Origin: Indibacter alkaliphilus LW1
GTDB lineage: Bacteria; Bacteroidota; Bacteroidia; Cytophagales; Cyclobacteriaceae
DNA: 64,000 nucleotides
NCBI RefSeq assembly: GCF_000295935.2
Contig: NZ_ALWO02000036.1
Span: 217,248 to 281,247, forward strand
Direction of reading: 5' to 3'
Positions 63,854-64,000 of the stretch are shown piece by piece. Position 1 is the first letter of the stretch. Each line of letters starts with the position of its first letter. The notes beneath the pieces are model-generated. The model ran no database searches. It saw only the letters and a program-made list of their open reading frames with translations, and had not been told where the DNA came from. Position numbers and translations under genes: made by a program.

Positions 63854-64000
63854 CTATTTTTTTGAGTTTGCAAGTTCTTGTTCTAACATTCGTAAATGTG
63901 CTTCCACTTTCTGAAATGCTTCAATCTTTCCATTTAAAATCAAGTTTAAACTTGCATCTTTGGTTCTATTTATTTCAGAATATGAATATCCGCCTACATA
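63854..64000 (-). CDS. Hypothetical protein, C-terminal end only
   Basis: The last 48 codons of a minus-strand gene that begins beyond base 64000. It ends in INRTKDASLNLILNGKIEAF and LRMLEQELANSKK before a TAG at 63854-63856. The tail is a single helix of coiled-coil character. Too little to identify. Confidence 0.5.
   Translation of the reverse strand, partial: YVGGYSYSEINRTKDASLNLILNGKIEAFQKVEAHLRMLEQELANSKK

Noticed and set aside
1..64000. tRNA or rRNA genes
   Set aside because: No cloverleaf with GGTTCGAATCC-type arm or rRNA motif was recognised by eye on either strand.

Overview
The window looks like chromosomal DNA from a Bacteroidota bacterium, most likely order Cytophagales (family Cyclobacteriaceae or close). 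The reasons are an AT-rich genome without strong Shine-Dalgarno sites, many lipoproteins with a Bacteroidota-type lipobox, a GldJ-type gliding-motility lipoprotein, an Ig-like Big_5 lipoprotein, a BNR/sortilin-like exoprotein, a FadN-type fatty acid oxidation locus and Bacteroidota-type intergenic repeats. This placement is inferred from gene content; no 16S rRNA or tRNA gene was seen.

Left part (1-6.35 kb, all minus strand) is a fatty-acid degradation block: AMP-forming acyl-CoA synthetase, a MarR regulator with two perfect 14-bp palindromes upstream, a FadN-type hydroxyacyl-CoA dehydrogenase/enoyl-CoA hydratase, a broken four-helix-bundle (23S rRNA IVS-type) gene and a thiolase cut by the window edge. 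At 6.35-6.81 kb lies a gene-free, AT-rich stretch dense in DnaA-box-like sequences, a candidate replication origin. It is followed by a minus-strand cluster (Ig-like lipoprotein, methyltransferase, mnmG). Two parS-like ParB sites sit directly upstream of mnmG, followed by ybeY, an RsbW-like ATPase, exonuclease III and two small genes. DnaA boxes, mnmG and parS within 5 kb suggest an origin-proximal domain.

The middle (13.8-46.3 kb) is mostly housekeeping and envelope genes: comF, a lemA-TPM-TPM operon, a large PAS/GAF histidine kinase, an aspartyl protease with PDZ, fur, hflKC, a heme-copper oxidase subunit III, mfd, gldJ, an S9 peptidase, three lipoproteins, an AAA-type ATPase behind an unusual three-unit operator-like array, a SWIM-SNF2 helicase, a metallophosphoesterase and a BNR-repeat protein.

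The right part (46.3-64 kb) is an accessory region: vsr, REP-like repeats, small orphan genes, an XRE regulator, a probable GGNCC restriction-modification system (HTH-fused 5mC methyltransferase plus Eco47II-type nuclease) with an HNH nuclease, two proteins with a possible ADP-ribosyltransferase-like HxT...GL signature, a papain/C39-like peptidase with two small partners, a AAA+ ATPase with a small overlapping partner, DinD, and truncated DnaQ-like and GrpB-like genes. Between 60.4 and 62.5 kb minus-strand genes alternate with copies of a ~150-bp multi-hairpin repeat ending in a terminator-like palindrome. This is the most unusual structure in the window.
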